Positions 16,433-25,438 are shown, counted from the stretch's first letter. The stretch: DNA of 64,000 nt from Streptococcus bovimastitidis (GCF_001885095.1 NZ_LZDD01000001.1:744001-808000), one strand, 5' to 3'. The notes: generated by a model not told the origin, from the letters alone. Made by a program: numbers and translations.

Positions 16433-17157
16433 TAATCTTGCTCCTTCATAAATCCAGCAATCAGAATTGAAATTAGCACATCAATCATATAAGTCACTGA
16501 TTTGAAAGCTCTAATACTTGAGACGCCTTCTAAACGTTCAAACATGTTGGCTGGCATTTCTTTTACTCTAAGCCCTTTTTTCAAAAGTCGGACGATTGAT
16601 TCCGGCTCAGGATAAGCCACTGGGTAGCGTTGAGCAAAATAAGCAATGACTTTCTTATTTCCTGCACGATAACCACTAGTGGTATCGTAAATTTTTTTGC
16701 CAGTTGTCAGTTTAATTGCTATGGAAATTAAATTAATTCCTAATCGACGCATAAAAGTTGATTGGAAATTCTCAATCGATTTATCAACAAAACGGGAGCC
16801 TATGACAAAATCAACCTCATCATCTAAAACCGGTTTTACGACCTCAGCGATACTATTAATATCATGTTGACCATCCCCATCAAATTGGACAGCGATGTCA
16901 TAATTTTGTCTTAAGGCATAAATATAGCCTGTTTGAACACCACCACCAATTCCTAAATTTTGAATTAAGTCGATATGCTGTAGTTGCTTTTGATCCAAAA
17001 TTTGAGCTGTTGAATCTGTTGAGCCATCATTAATAACAATATAGTCCAATTGAAATGAAAGATCGTGTTGCTCACGAAAAGCAACAATTTTTGCAACTGT
17101 CTTTTCGATACTACCCTCTTCATTATAGGCTGGAATAATTAATAGAACTTTTTTCAT
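16432..17157 (-). CDS. gacI: GacI-like polyprenyl-phosphate sugar synthase (GT2)
   Basis: A 241-residue GT2 of the dolichol-phosphate-mannose-synthase type: LLIIPAYNEEGSIEKTVAKI at the N-terminus, IVINDGSTDST, the metal site VQFDGDGQHD near residue 97, and GSRFVDKS. There are no C-terminal membrane helices, so it should depend on its DUF2304 partner for the membrane. In S. pyogenes GacI makes GlcNAc-P-undecaprenol, the donor for the GlcNAc side chain added outside the cell. The donor sugar here is inferred from that homologue. It lies 2 nt downstream of the RgpB-like gene. Confidence 0.82.
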   Translation of the reverse strand: MKKVLLIIPAYNEEGSIEKTVAKIVAFREQHDLSFQLDYIVINDGSTDSTAQILDQKQLQHIDLIQNLGIGGGVQTGYIYALRQNYDIAVQFDGDGQHDINSIAEVVKPVLDDEVDFVIGSRFVDKSIENFQSTFMRRLGINLISIAIKLTTGKKIYDTTSGYRAGNKKVIAYFAQRYPVAYPEPESIVRLLKKGLRVKEMPANMFERLEGVSSIRAFKSVTYMIDVLISILIAGFMKEQD

Positions 17158-17159
17158 TT

Positions 17160-18101
17160 TTATCTCGCATTATATAGATTTGTAAGCAATAATAGTCTAA
17201 AAACAATAATATGTTTCCATTGATTCTTTGTGTACTTATATTTTATGATACGACGAAGTCGCTCAGGAAAAGCTTTTTGATCAATGTCAATATAGTGAAG
17301 TAGGACTTCTCTGTCTTTAGGAGCTAAATTATCACTTTCTGTTTCAAGAATTTTTTGGGCTTGCTGCTGTGATTCATGGATTAACTTCCAATAGCGTGTA
17401 AAAATATGACGAGGGCCTTCTCGCAAAATTTTAAAGCGTTTATCAAGTGTTCTAGCCCCCAAAACATTGTTACTGTGCTGACGATATAATTCACCTGGTA
17501 TATCAATATAAATCAATTTTCCAAGACTTGAAGCTATCAAGGCTAAGTACCAGTCATGCATGATAATGCCATCAGGTGATTTCCATTTTTCTGCCAAGGC
17601 ATGATTGATCAACATGACTCCACCCGTAACAGTGTTCTCAGAAAGTTCCTGAATCATTTTTGTATTGGCATGTCCTGACTGAGAACGAATCATGCTTTCA
17701 TTGATGACATTCAAGTTTTGATCCACCACTTTTAGGTCCATATAAACAGCCAATGGTATTTCCTGATCATGCTTTTGACCCTCTTGCAATTGAATGGCCA
17801 ACTTATCTGGTAACCATACGTCATCTTGATCACTAAATAAATAGTAGTCAGCTTCTTCATGTTTTAAGAGTGTGAAGAAATTTTTGATGACACCGAAATT
17901 AACACGATTATTAGCATTGATAAAACGAATCCGACTATCTTTAGCCACAAACTCTTGGATGATTTCCGGTGTGTGATCAGTCGAACCATCATCCCTGATT
18001 AAGAGTGTCCAGTCTGTAACTGTTTGTTTTTGAATGCTTTCAATCTGTTCTGCTAGGAACTTTTCACCGTTGTAGGTGGACATTAAAATGTTAATTTTCA
18101 T
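17160..18101 (-). CDS. rgpB: Rhamnosyltransferase RgpB/GacC
   Basis: A 313-residue GT2 with MSTYNGEKFLAEQIESIQKQ, LLIRDDGSTD and LFSDQDDVW (residue ~93), followed by ADKW-type acceptor segments. It corresponds in sequence and place to RgpB/GacC, which extends the rhamnan with alpha-linked L-rhamnose from dTDP-L-rhamnose. Its start overlaps the rgpA stop by 11 nt. Two more GT2 genes of exactly the same length lie in this locus (12512-13453 and 20215-21156). Confidence 0.88.
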   Translation of the reverse strand: MKINILMSTYNGEKFLAEQIESIQKQTVTDWTLLIRDDGSTDHTPEIIQEFVAKDSRIRFINANNRVNFGVIKNFFTLLKHEEADYYLFSDQDDVWLPDKLAIQLQEGQKHDQEIPLAVYMDLKVVDQNLNVINESMIRSQSGHANTKMIQELSENTVTGGVMLINHALAEKWKSPDGIIMHDWYLALIASSLGKLIYIDIPGELYRQHSNNVLGARTLDKRFKILREGPRHIFTRYWKLIHESQQQAQKILETESDNLAPKDREVLLHYIDIDQKAFPERLRRIIKYKYTKNQWKHIIVFRLLLLTNLYNAR

Positions 18102-19245
18102 TTAAAAATAAGGCCTCATATTCACTAACAATTTTGTCCCAAGTGTATTCTTTCTGGATAATCTCCTTGGCTTGCCGACCTAAATCATCATAGTTGTGGC
18201 GACCATCAACACTTTCAATTAACTGAGCCAGCACCTTATCATCTTTGGTCCAATACAAAGCGCCAGTTTTTGCCACCGACTTATTAAAATCAACATTGAA
18301 GACCAAATTTAGATTTGTATGGGCCAATGCTTCTAGTAGCCCAGGATTGGTTCCTCCGACCTCGTGTCCATGGATGTAGGCGAAGGCATTTTCACGAATG
18401 TAGGTTAATAACTGACGATCATACTGGGTACCTACAAACTTGACCCGTTGATCCTTTTCAAAGTGTGTAGTTGATTTCAAGGCCTCAAAGAATCCATTAC
18501 CTTCATGGTTGCAAATCACGACCAAATCACGCTCTGTCTGTGAAGCCATAAATTCTTTGATAATAGTCTCATAGTTGTTCTCAGGAACAAAGCGACCAAT
18601 GACTAAATAATAATTTTTCTCACTGATTTGAAACTGATTGAAATAGTCACGAACCTTGTCTTCTTCAAAAGTTAAAGTAGATGGTTCTGTATCAGTTCCA
18701 TAAGCAATAAATTTAGTCTTAGCCCATGGATAGGCTTCCTTAATGTAGGTTTCAATTCCTAAATTATCTGAAATGACTAAATCAGCTTTTTTGGTCATTT
18801 GCTTTTCAGCATATTTCAAATACCATTGAACTGGCTTAGACCATTTACTGCGTTTCCATTCGAGGCCATCAGGATTGATGAAAAACTGACCGGTATGCTT
18901 TTTAATTTTTTTTGCAAAAGATCCGATAAAGGCACCAATAGTGTTACCAAGAATGTAAAAAATGGGATTTTTAATATTTTGACGATCACATAGTTTCAGA
19001 GCATAGTTAATGGCCATCATGTCATAAGCGATGACTCGTGCAGGGCCAATCTTTGGTGGATTAAGGTAAAAACAATCGATTCCTTTGAAATCAAAGTGTT
19101 CTTTATGTTTTGAATCACTGAGACAGGCAACGTGATAACGGATGTCTCCACTTTTTTGATGACTGATTAGCTCTTCGACAAAAGTTTCAAAGCCACCATA
19201 TTTTGCCGGTAATCCTCGACTACCAATGATAAATACATCCTGCAT
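18091..19245 (-). CDS. rgpA: Rhamnosyltransferase RgpA/GacB
   Basis: A 384-residue GT4 with an N-terminal DUF1972 domain, opening with DVFIIGSRGLPAKYGGFETF. RgpA/GacB adds the first L-rhamnose to GlcNAc-PP-undecaprenol and so primes the polymer. The C-terminal half has VIGRFVPENNYE and GGTNPGLLEALA (donor-site Glu near residue 316). An extended -10 promoter lies 36 nt upstream of the gene and a terminator separates it from rmlD, so rgpA can head its own transcript. Confidence 0.92.
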   Translation of the reverse strand: MQDVFIIGSRGLPAKYGGFETFVEELISHQKSGDIRYHVACLSDSKHKEHFDFKGIDCFYLNPPKIGPARVIAYDMMAINYALKLCDRQNIKNPIFYILGNTIGAFIGSFAKKIKKHTGQFFINPDGLEWKRSKWSKPVQWYLKYAEKQMTKKADLVISDNLGIETYIKEAYPWAKTKFIAYGTDTEPSTLTFEEDKVRDYFNQFQISEKNYYLVIGRFVPENNYETIIKEFMASQTERDLVVICNHEGNGFFEALKSTTHFEKDQRVKFVGTQYDRQLLTYIRENAFAYIHGHEVGGTNPGLLEALAHTNLNLVFNVDFNKSVAKTGALYWTKDDKVLAQLIESVDGRHNYDDLGRQAKEIIQKEYTWDKIVSEYEALFLNEN

Positions 19246-19280
19246 TCACAATGCCCCATTCTAAAATATAATCAATAAAT

Positions 19281-19289
19281 ATTATAGCA
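19281..19289 (-). promoter_or_regulatory. Extended -10 promoter upstream of rgpA
   Basis: On the minus strand TGC-TATAAT (TATAAT at 19281-19286) with no good -35 box at the usual distance. It is positioned between the rmlD terminator and the rgpA start. Confidence 0.55.
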
Positions 19290-19321
19290 TAAATAGTGAC
19301 TTTTTACGAGATTTTACCATG

Positions 19322-19354
19322 AAAAAATGAGCTCTGCCACTAGGGCAAAGCTCA
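19322..19354 (-). terminator. Terminator after rmlD
   Basis: Minus-strand stem TGAGCTTTGCC / GGCAGAGCTCA (one G-U pair), then TTTTTTC. The rmlD stop codon lies at the base of the stem. Confidence 0.85.
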
Positions 19355-20218
19355 TTCTTCAGCTTGTTTTTTGATTTCTTGTTGATAAAATTCATGTAAA
19401 GCATCTTGCCACATTGGAATCTTAAATCCAGTTGCTTTTGCCTTATCTAAATTCATGGTTGAATTAAGTGGACGCTTAGCTTTTGCCGGAAAGGCAGAAG
19501 AATCAACAGGAACTACTTCCACGTCAGTATCTTTTAAGATTTCCTTGGCAAAATCATACCAGCTGGTATCTTCTTTGGAATCATTTGAGAGATGATAATA
19601 ACCAAATTCCTTATTGTTTTCAGCTAAATAACACATAAATTCAGCAAGGGTACGAGTCCATGTCGGACGACCAAACTGGTCATTAACTACTGTAAGTTTG
19701 GGATGACTTTTTGCAAGATTTTGCATAGTGAAAACAAAGTTTTTGCCGTAATTACCAAATACCCATGCAGTTCTAATAATATAGAATTTTTCAGCATATT
19801 TTTCTACTGCTTCTTCACCAAGTCGTTTAGTGCGACCATATTCTGTTTTAGGATCTGGAACATCTGTTTCAAACCACTCTTGACCTACTGTTTTTGTCCC
19901 GTCAAAAACATAGTCAGTTGAAATATAAACTAATGTAGCATTATATTTTTGACAAGCTTTTGCGATATTTACTGTACCATCAACGTTGATTGCTTGGTTT
20001 AATTCTTTGCCTTCATCTTCTGCAGCATCAACTGCCGTATAGGCTGCGCAGTGGTAAACCAATGTCGGTTTCACTTGTGAAAAGACTTGGTCAACCATTT
20101 CAGCATTTGTAATATCCATTTCAACAACATCTACTGCTACATATTCTTCATTACGCTCATCTAATAAATAACGTAATTCTGTTCCAAGCTGTCCATTACT
20201 ACCAGTAATTAATATCAT
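19352..20218 (-). CDS. rmlD: dTDP-4-dehydrorhamnose reductase
   Basis: Reduces dTDP-4-keto-L-rhamnose to dTDP-L-rhamnose, the donor for the rhamnan backbone; equivalent to GacA of S. pyogenes. The 288-residue SDR starts ILITGSNGQLGTELRYLL (NAD(P)-binding TGxxGxxG), has the YISTDYVFDG segment and the catalytic YGRTK near residue 128. The other genes of the pathway (rmlA, rmlB, rmlC) are not in this window. It overlaps the upstream GT2 by 4 nt and ends in its own terminator. Confidence 0.95.
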   Translation of the reverse strand: MILITGSNGQLGTELRYLLDERNEEYVAVDVVEMDITNAEMVDQVFSQVKPTLVYHCAAYTAVDAAEDEGKELNQAINVDGTVNIAKACQKYNATLVYISTDYVFDGTKTVGQEWFETDVPDPKTEYGRTKRLGEEAVEKYAEKFYIIRTAWVFGNYGKNFVFTMQNLAKSHPKLTVVNDQFGRPTWTRTLAEFMCYLAENNKEFGYYHLSNDSKEDTSWYDFAKEILKDTDVEVVPVDSSAFPAKAKRPLNSTMNLDKAKATGFKIPMWQDALHEFYQQEIKKQAEE

Positions 20219-21156
20219 ATTTTCTCCTTATTCAGCAATTCTTGCAAGATATTCTTGGGCATTTTATATTTGAACAACAATAAAAAGTTTAATGCAATTG
20301 TCTCAATTAATGATTTTCGCCTAAGTTTTAGTTCCATCAATGTTTTTAATCTATTGAAAAAGTTCATTTTAGGAATACTTACAAAGCTTTTTAAAAAACC
20401 TTTATGGTATTTATCCATATATTTTTCATAGTCATCCAATACAAGTTGACTACGAACAAATGACATTTCCATCATTTTCCAAAAAGTTTCAATACCAAAT
20501 CCTCTACCATAATTAGAAATTGACTCTGAAGACGATAATCTTCTCCAAAGGATCGTAGATTTAGGAATATAAATGACATTACCTATGGTATATGCTATTA
20601 GAGCAACAAATGAATCATGTGCACCCCATTTACGATAATTCCATATTTTAACCAATTTATCATTAAGCATCATTGACATTCCATTAATTTGATTAAATGA
20701 AATTTGTTCATTAATTGTTGTTTTTGGAAATACTTCTTTTAAAAGATTCAAGTTTTCATCAACTGTTGTCCAACCAGAATAAACAAGTTCAGGTTTTTCA
20801 GTTTCAAAATTTGTTTTTGATAAAAACAATTCAATTTTGTTTTTTTTCCAAATATCATCTTGATCACAAAAAAAATAATAATCAGCTTTTTTATATTTCA
20901 CCAATTCAAAAAAAGATCTGTGACTACCTAAGTTTTCAATCTGCCCACAATTAATAAACTCAAATTTTGAATTTTTCTCGCAATAATCTTTAATCAGATC
21001 GATTGTTCCATCAGTTGAACCATCATCTCTAATTAAACACTCCCAATTTTGATAAGTCTGATATTTAATACTGTCTAACTGCTCAATTAAATACTTTGCT
21101 CCATTATAAGTTGCAATACAAATGTTAACTTTTGGATTTAAAGCATGTTCATTCAT
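20215..21156 (-). CDS. Family 2 glycosyltransferase (RgpB-like, copy 1)
   Basis: A 313-residue GT2 with IATYNGAKYLIEQLDSI, LIRDDGSTD and FFCDQDDIW (residue ~100). It is a divergent, AT-rich relative of the RgpB-like enzyme downstream. It stands between the sufT-like gene and rmlD, a place with no gene in the S. pyogenes gac arrangement that I know, so it may be an insertion. It should transfer rhamnose or another sugar to the growing glycan. Ribosome binding site AGGAAGG, 7 nt before the ATG. Confidence 0.85.
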   Translation of the reverse strand: MNEHALNPKVNICIATYNGAKYLIEQLDSIKYQTYQNWECLIRDDGSTDGTIDLIKDYCEKNSKFEFINCGQIENLGSHRSFFELVKYKKADYYFFCDQDDIWKKNKIELFLSKTNFETEKPELVYSGWTTVDENLNLLKEVFPKTTINEQISFNQINGMSMMLNDKLVKIWNYRKWGAHDSFVALIAYTIGNVIYIPKSTILWRRLSSSESISNYGRGFGIETFWKMMEMSFVRSQLVLDDYEKYMDKYHKGFLKSFVSIPKMNFFNRLKTLMELKLRRKSLIETIALNFLLLFKYKMPKNILQELLNKEKI

Positions 21157-21189
21157 AAAAAATCCTTCCTATTTTCCTCATTATTTTAC

Positions 21190-21217
21190 AACAAAAAAGG
21201 GAATATTTCATCCCTTT
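21190..21217 (-). terminator. Terminator after the sufT-like gene
   Basis: Minus-strand stem AAAGGGA / TCCCTTT with an 8-nt loop and a TTTTTTG run. Confidence 0.8.
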
Positions 21218-21226
21218 AGTTTGTTT

Positions 21227-21565
21227 TTATCGAATTCCTAAAGCAATTCGTGCATAACGACTCATTTTATCTACAGTCCAAGCTGGATACCAAACCAATT
21301 TCACTTCTGAACTTGTTACTTCTGGAACATCTTTTAAGACATCATAAATTTGATCAGTCAGTAAATCAGCTAAAGGACAACCCATTGTTGTTAAAGTCAT
21401 ATCGATTTCGGTATGACCAGAGTCCGAAAAACGGATTTCATAAATCAGACCTAGATTAACAATATCTATACCAAGCTCTGGGTCAATGACCATTTCGAGT
21501 GCTTCGAGAATACGGTCTTTAATTTTACCTACTTCTTCTTCACTATATTTTTGATTTTCTGACAT
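21227..21565 (-). CDS. DUF59/MIP18-family (SufT-like) protein
   Basis: A 112-residue protein with the family hallmarks ALEMVIDPELGIDIVNLGLIYE (residues ~20-41) and LTTMGCPLADLL (Cys near residue 64). Proteins of this family help mature iron-sulfur proteins. It is found between rpoD and the rhamnan locus in streptococci, but no functional tie to either is known. A hairpin (21592-21621) precedes it and a terminator follows it, so it may be a single-gene transcript. Confidence 0.88.
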   Translation of the reverse strand: MSENQKYSEEEVGKIKDRILEALEMVIDPELGIDIVNLGLIYEIRFSDSGHTEIDMTLTTMGCPLADLLTDQIYDVLKDVPEVTSSEVKLVWYPAWTVDKMSRYARIALGIR

Positions 21566-21591
21566 CTAAACATCCTTCATTATTTATGGTA

Positions 21592-21621
21592 AAGCTCAAA
21601 GACCATTTGGCCTTTGAGCTT
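21592..21621 (-). repeat. Hairpin in the 5' region of the sufT-like gene
   Basis: AAGCTCAAAG and CTTTGAGCTT form a 10-bp stem, with a smaller inner pairing GGCC / GGTC in the loop. No T-run follows on either strand. It lies 27 nt upstream of the sufT-like start, so it may be a leader structure or the 3' end of the rpoD region. Confidence 0.5.
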
Positions 21622-21702
21622 AAATCTCTTTTAATATTAACTACTTTTTCTATCAATTCTAATAACAGTCTTGAATTTAATCGACTGCATTATAAGTGGC
21701 TA

Positions 21703-21897
21703 TTTCTCGTTTCTTTCTCGACCTTAAAAATGCCCACAAATTCCGTACACTTTCTAGTTTCAAGGTGTACCGCTGAGATGTGCCACTTGGAAACAGTCAG
21801 CTTTCCAATCTCTTGGCTGACCGCTAAAACCCTCAGCCTGGATTTTGGGCTCGTTTCCAATTTCAAGCTCGCCGTTAAAAATGCCCACTGGGCATTT
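21703..21897. repeat. Degenerate tandem repeat, four units of about 50 bp
   Basis: The 332-bp gap between the sufT-like gene and rpoD holds no convincing gene. Four related units start at 21703, 21751, 21802 and 21854 (periods 48, 51 and 52). Each begins TTTCtnn-TTTC or TTTCCAAT-TTC, continues with a CG-rich centre ending ACCgctAAAA, and units 1 and 4 share TTAAAAATGCCCAC exactly. Unit 4 runs into the rpoD terminator. A 111-codon frame crosses the region on the plus strand, but its product looks random. Confidence 0.6.
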
Positions 21898-21900
21898 TTA
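21876..21900 (-). terminator. Terminator of dnaG-rpoD that includes the rpoD stop codon
   Basis: TAAAAATGCCC-AGT-GGGCATTTTTA on the minus strand. The first TAA of the left arm is the rpoD stop codon, and the right arm supplies the T-run. Confidence 0.8.
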
Positions 21901-23007
21901 ATCCTCTATAAAATCTCTTAATTGTTTGCTTCTGCTTGGGTGGCGGAGTTTGCGTAGGGCTTTAGCTTCAATTTGACGGATACGTTCTCTAGTGACATTA
22001 AATACTTTACCAACATCTTCTAAAGTACGCATTTTGCCATCATCAAGTCCAAAACGTAATCTTAAAACATTCTCTTCACGGTCTGTTAGGGTATCTAATA
22101 CTTCATCAAGTTGTTCGCGAAGGACAACACGAGTTGTGTAATCAACTGGATTTTCAATCACTTCATCTTCGATGAAATCGCCTAGATGGCTATCATCTTC
22201 TTCACCAATTGGTGTTTCAAGTGACACAGGTTCTTGAGCAATTTTAAGAATTTCACGAACTTTCTCTGGTGTCATTTCCATACGTTCAGCGATTTGTTCT
22301 GGTGACGGGTCTTGTCCTAATTCCTGCAAAAGATTACGTTGTTCTCGGACAAGTTTATTAATCGTTTCAACCATGTGAACCGGAATCCTAATGGTACGGG
22401 CCTGGTCAGCGATAGCACGTGTGATAGCTTGACGTATCCACCATGTTGCGTAAGTTGAGAATTTGAATCCTTTCGAGTAGTCAAATTTGTCAACGGCTTT
22501 CATCAATCCCATATTACCTTCTTGAATCAAATCAAGGAACTGCATACCACGACCTACGTAACGTTTAGCAATAGATACAACTAATCGTAAGTTAGCTTCA
22601 GCAAGTCTTTGTTTAGCATCAACATCGCCTTCTGCTACTGCAATGGCTAGTTCTTTTTCTTCTTCACTTGTGAGAAGAGGAACGACACCAATTTCTTTCA
22701 AATACATCCGAACAGGATCGTTCACTTTAGCTGAATTGCTTCCGATTAATTGTTCGTCAGTTAGTTCTTCTGGTTTTGGTTCTTCAACAATATATTTTGA
22801 GGATGGATTTCCTTCTTTATCAGTAATTGAAATACCACCATCAGTTAAGCGTTCTAAAAGATCATCAATTTGATCTGCATCTAATACAAAAGGAATAACA
22901 AGTTTTTCTGTTACTTCATCATCAACTGCAGTACCTTCTTTTTTGTGGTTACGAATGAATTCTGCAACTTGAACATTAAAAGTTGTTATATCGTTTTCTT
23001 TAGCCAT
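21898..23007 (-). CDS. rpoD: Primary sigma factor RpoD (sigma-70/sigma-A)
   Basis: The housekeeping sigma factor that directs RNA polymerase to -10/-35 promoters. The 369-residue product has region 1.2 ([16 protein letters not shown]), region 2 with the -10 melting segment [18 protein letters not shown], region 3 and region 4 with the -35 helix [20 protein letters not shown]. The length is normal for a Gram-positive SigA, which lacks the long insert of enteric sigma-70. It follows dnaG by 8 nt and ends in a stem that includes its stop codon. Confidence 0.98.
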   Translation of the reverse strand: MAKENDITTFNVQVAEFIRNHKKEGTAVDDEVTEKLVIPFVLDADQIDDLLERLTDGGISITDKEGNPSSKYIVEEPKPEELTDEQLIGSNSAKVNDPVRMYLKEIGVVPLLTSEEEKELAIAVAEGDVDAKQRLAEANLRLVVSIAKRYVGRGMQFLDLIQEGNMGLMKAVDKFDYSKGFKFSTYATWWIRQAITRAIADQARTIRIPVHMVETINKLVREQRNLLQELGQDPSPEQIAERMEMTPEKVREILKIAQEPVSLETPIGEEDDSHLGDFIEDEVIENPVDYTTRVVLREQLDEVLDTLTDREENVLRLRFGLDDGKMRTLEDVGKVFNVTRERIRQIEAKALRKLRHPSRSKQLRDFIED

Positions 23008-23015
23008 ATTTTCCT

Positions 23016-24800
23016 CTATTCCATTTTCCTTTTTTGTGCAATTAGATTTTCTAAAACTTCTAAGGCTAGTTTGTGGTCTCCATTATTACTGGATTCTCTC
23101 ACTTGTTTTCCTTGTTTATGAATATCTCTTTCATTGAGTAACTTGTTACGTTTGACTAAAATATCATCAATTTCACCTTCAGCAACTTCCTCAGGTAGAT
23201 TTTCCTCTAAGATACGATAGTAGGCTTGATTAACTTCAGGACTTAATTGCGATAAATCAAGCGAGGTAATCTCACCAGTATTTTTCAGAATATTATATAG
23301 CTCCTGCAAACTTGGAGTATCAAAATAAAATTCTTCTTTTAAGCGAAATTCATTTAAAAGATAATCGTGGTGAAGCAAACGATGCAATAATTGATTTTCA
23401 GTCCTAACCAAGGCAGTCAGATTTTTAGTCACAGGTAAACTAACCAGTTCCGTTCTTGGAACTTGAGCCGATACCTGTCTTTCTTGCCGATCCTTGAGTC
23501 GATAAGAATTAACGGTTTGCTCAACTTGTAAGTAATCAAAATCTGGTAAAGCATCTGCCACTTTGTAAATATATGAATTCTGAGCTGTTATCGAAGGTGC
23601 TCCAGCTATAATTGGACCAATTTTTTCAACATAAGCAATCTGAGATTGGAGATTGTCCATATTCTCTGGTTTCAGGTAATCAATCAAAAACTCAACGTCA
23701 CTTATGCGTGAGTGGTCTAAGAGATTAGCAAGCTCTTCAGCTGAATATTTTTGAACAAATTCATCGGGATCCATCTTATTAGGAATGCGTACGATGTCCA
23801 CTTGAAAGTCTTTTAGAAGATCTAAAGACTTAGAGATTGCACTTTGACCTGCATCGTCACCATCATAAGTCAACACAACCTTTTTGGTTAGTGATTTCAG
23901 ATGGTTGACATGCTCTTGTGTCAAGGCGGTCCCCATTGAGGCGACAGCGTTCTCACAGCCTGCTCGATAAGCAGCTATGACATCCATAAAACCTTCCATC
24001 AAAAAAACTTCATGTTTTTTGGCAATCACCGGCTTGGCTTTATCCAAATGATAAAGTTCATAAGACTTATTAAAGAGAACAGTTGCTCGGGAATTTTTGT
24101 ATTTAGCTTGCTTTTTAGCAATATCTGCTTCTGTCCACACCCTACCCGAAAAAGCAATGGTGTTGCCGCGATCATCCGTTAAGGGAAACATAATCCGATT
24201 ACGGAAAGCATCGTAGATTGTGTTAGACGACTCCGAAAGATTAAAGAGCCCTGATGCTGCTAAGGCTTCTTCTTGGTACTTTTGGGAAAGTGACCGATAA
24301 AGATAGTCATTTTCAGCTGGCGCCAAACCAATTTTAAAATGGTTTATCAAGTCATCATCTAAGCCCCGCTGGTATAAATAACTGAGTGCTTCTTGCCCCA
24401 TCTTTGTGGTTTTAAGGACTGCCTGGTAAAACTTTTGCGCATCTTCATGCATAGCAATCAATTCCTGATGAGGATTTTTTCGATTTTGCTGAGTTTGGGT
24501 TTGTGGTGCAATATCTAGCGTAATCCCAGCTTTTTCAGCAATAATATTGACACTTTCCAGGAATGGAACCTGTCTGTAATCTTCAACAAACTTAAAAACA
24601 TCGCCAGAACGCCCACATCCGAAACAATGGAAAAATTGACGATTTTCAATGACGTTAAACGATGGCGTTTTCTCTTTATGAAAGGGACAAAGCCCTAAGT
24701 AATGTCTACCGGTGCGGGTTAGACTGACAACTTCACCAATAACATCAACGATATTAACAGCATTTTTAATCTGGGAAATCATATCTTTGTCAATTGCCAA
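23016..24800 (-). CDS. dnaG: DNA primase
   Basis: Makes RNA primers at the replication fork. Visible parts are the zinc finger (CPFH ... CFGCG), the catalytic TOPRIM core with [13 protein letters not shown] and YDGDDAGQ, and a C-terminal helicase-binding domain. The frame opens with an ATG at 24827 ([10 protein letters not shown]...), but the strong site GGGGAGGTG lies inside it and is spaced about 5 nt from a TTG at 24800, which I prefer (594 residues). The longer form (603 residues) is commonly annotated in relatives. The gene heads the dnaG-rpoD operon from a consensus promoter at 24846-24874, a macromolecular-synthesis arrangement with rpsU nearby. Confidence 0.96.
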   Translation of the reverse strand: MAIDKDMISQIKNAVNIVDVIGEVVSLTRTGRHYLGLCPFHKEKTPSFNVIENRQFFHCFGCGRSGDVFKFVEDYRQVPFLESVNIIAEKAGITLDIAPQTQTQQNRKNPHQELIAMHEDAQKFYQAVLKTTKMGQEALSYLYQRGLDDDLINHFKIGLAPAENDYLYRSLSQKYQEEALAASGLFNLSESSNTIYDAFRNRIMFPLTDDRGNTIAFSGRVWTEADIAKKQAKYKNSRATVLFNKSYELYHLDKAKPVIAKKHEVFLMEGFMDVIAAYRAGCENAVASMGTALTQEHVNHLKSLTKKVVLTYDGDDAGQSAISKSLDLLKDFQVDIVRIPNKMDPDEFVQKYSAEELANLLDHSRISDVEFLIDYLKPENMDNLQSQIAYVEKIGPIIAGAPSITAQNSYIYKVADALPDFDYLQVEQTVNSYRLKDRQERQVSAQVPRTELVSLPVTKNLTALVRTENQLLHRLLHHDYLLNEFRLKEEFYFDTPSLQELYNILKNTGEITSLDLSQLSPEVNQAYYRILEENLPEEVAEGEIDDILVKRNKLLNERDIHKQGKQVRESSNNGDHKLALEVLENLIAQKRKME

Positions 24801-24845
24801 ATCTTCACCTCCCCACAAAGTACCCATTCTACTTTTTTATAGTTA

Positions 24846-24874
24846 ATTATAGCATTTTCAAGTATTTTTGTAAA
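24846..24874 (-). promoter_or_regulatory. Sigma-A promoter of dnaG-rpoD
   Basis: Minus strand TTTACA (24869-24874), a 17-nt spacer and TATAAT (24846-24851). The start of transcription falls about 10 nt before the ATG and 38 nt before the TTG, so only the TTG has a usual leader and binding site. Confidence 0.8.
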
Positions 24875-24987
24875 TTTATAAAAATAAGCATAATCACTTG
24901 TCAGAATAATTAAAATTATGTTATCATTAATAGAATCAAAATAATAATTGTTATATTGATATGAAATAAACATATGGGGAGATCAAA

Positions 24988-25362
24988 ATGATCAAAGAAT
25001 TAAAAGAATTTTTGTTTAAAGGTAATGTTTTAGATTTAGCGGTTGCCGTTGTTATTGGTGCTGCATTCAAAGCTATCATCGATTCATTAGTTGCTGACGT
25101 GGTTACACCACTTATCTTAAATCCAGTTCTTAAAGCTGCAGGTGTTTCAAACATCGCTGAACTAGCTTGGAACGGTGTTAAATACGGTAGCTTTATCGCT
25201 GCAGTTATCAACTTCCTAATTGTTGGTACAACTCTATTCTTCGTTGTTAAAGCTGCTAACAAAGCAATGTCTTATAGAAAACAAGAAGAGGAAGAAGTTA
25301 TTGCTGGACCTACTCAAGAAGAACTTCTTGTTCAAATCCGCGACTTACTTGCTAACAAATAA
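24988..25362 (+). CDS. mscL: Large-conductance mechanosensitive channel
   Basis: A 124-residue membrane channel that opens under hypo-osmotic shock. It has the two membrane helices (residues ~16-38 and 63-88), with the first holding LDLAVAVVIGAAF, and a charged cytoplasmic helix at the end; length normal. The site GGGGAGATCAAA precedes the ATG. It is the only plus-strand gene of this section and is followed by a strong terminator. Confidence 0.97.
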   Translation: MIKELKEFLFKGNVLDLAVAVVIGAAFKAIIDSLVADVVTPLILNPVLKAAGVSNIAELAWNGVKYGSFIAAVINFLIVGTTLFFVVKAANKAMSYRKQEEEEVIAGPTQEELLVQIRDLLANK

Positions 25363-25372
25363 TAAAAAATAT

Positions 25373-25399
25373 GAAGTTGCTCTGCAACTTCTTTTTTTT
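25373..25399 (+). terminator. Terminator of mscL
   Basis: GAAGTTGC-TCT-GCAACTTC followed by eight T residues. Confidence 0.9.
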
Positions 25400-25438
25400 G
25401 TACATTTTCATAAACGTATCTCTATTTATAAGAGTCAA

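Noticed and set aside
6740-21156. Reading the locus as an ordinary capsule (cps) operon
   Set aside because: There is no Wzd/Wze/Wzg regulatory set and no initial CpsE-type transferase; rmlD, rgpA, rgpB, gacI and gacJ next to rpoD fit the wall rhamnan locus.
21586-21921. A 111-codon plus-strand frame across the rpoD 3' region
   Set aside because: It spans the tandem repeat and the rpoD terminator, overlaps the end of rpoD, has no binding site, and its product has no recognisable pattern.
24951-25262. A minus-strand frame of 103 codons opposite mscL
   Set aside because: Mirror of the mscL frame; the mscL product is a perfect family match.
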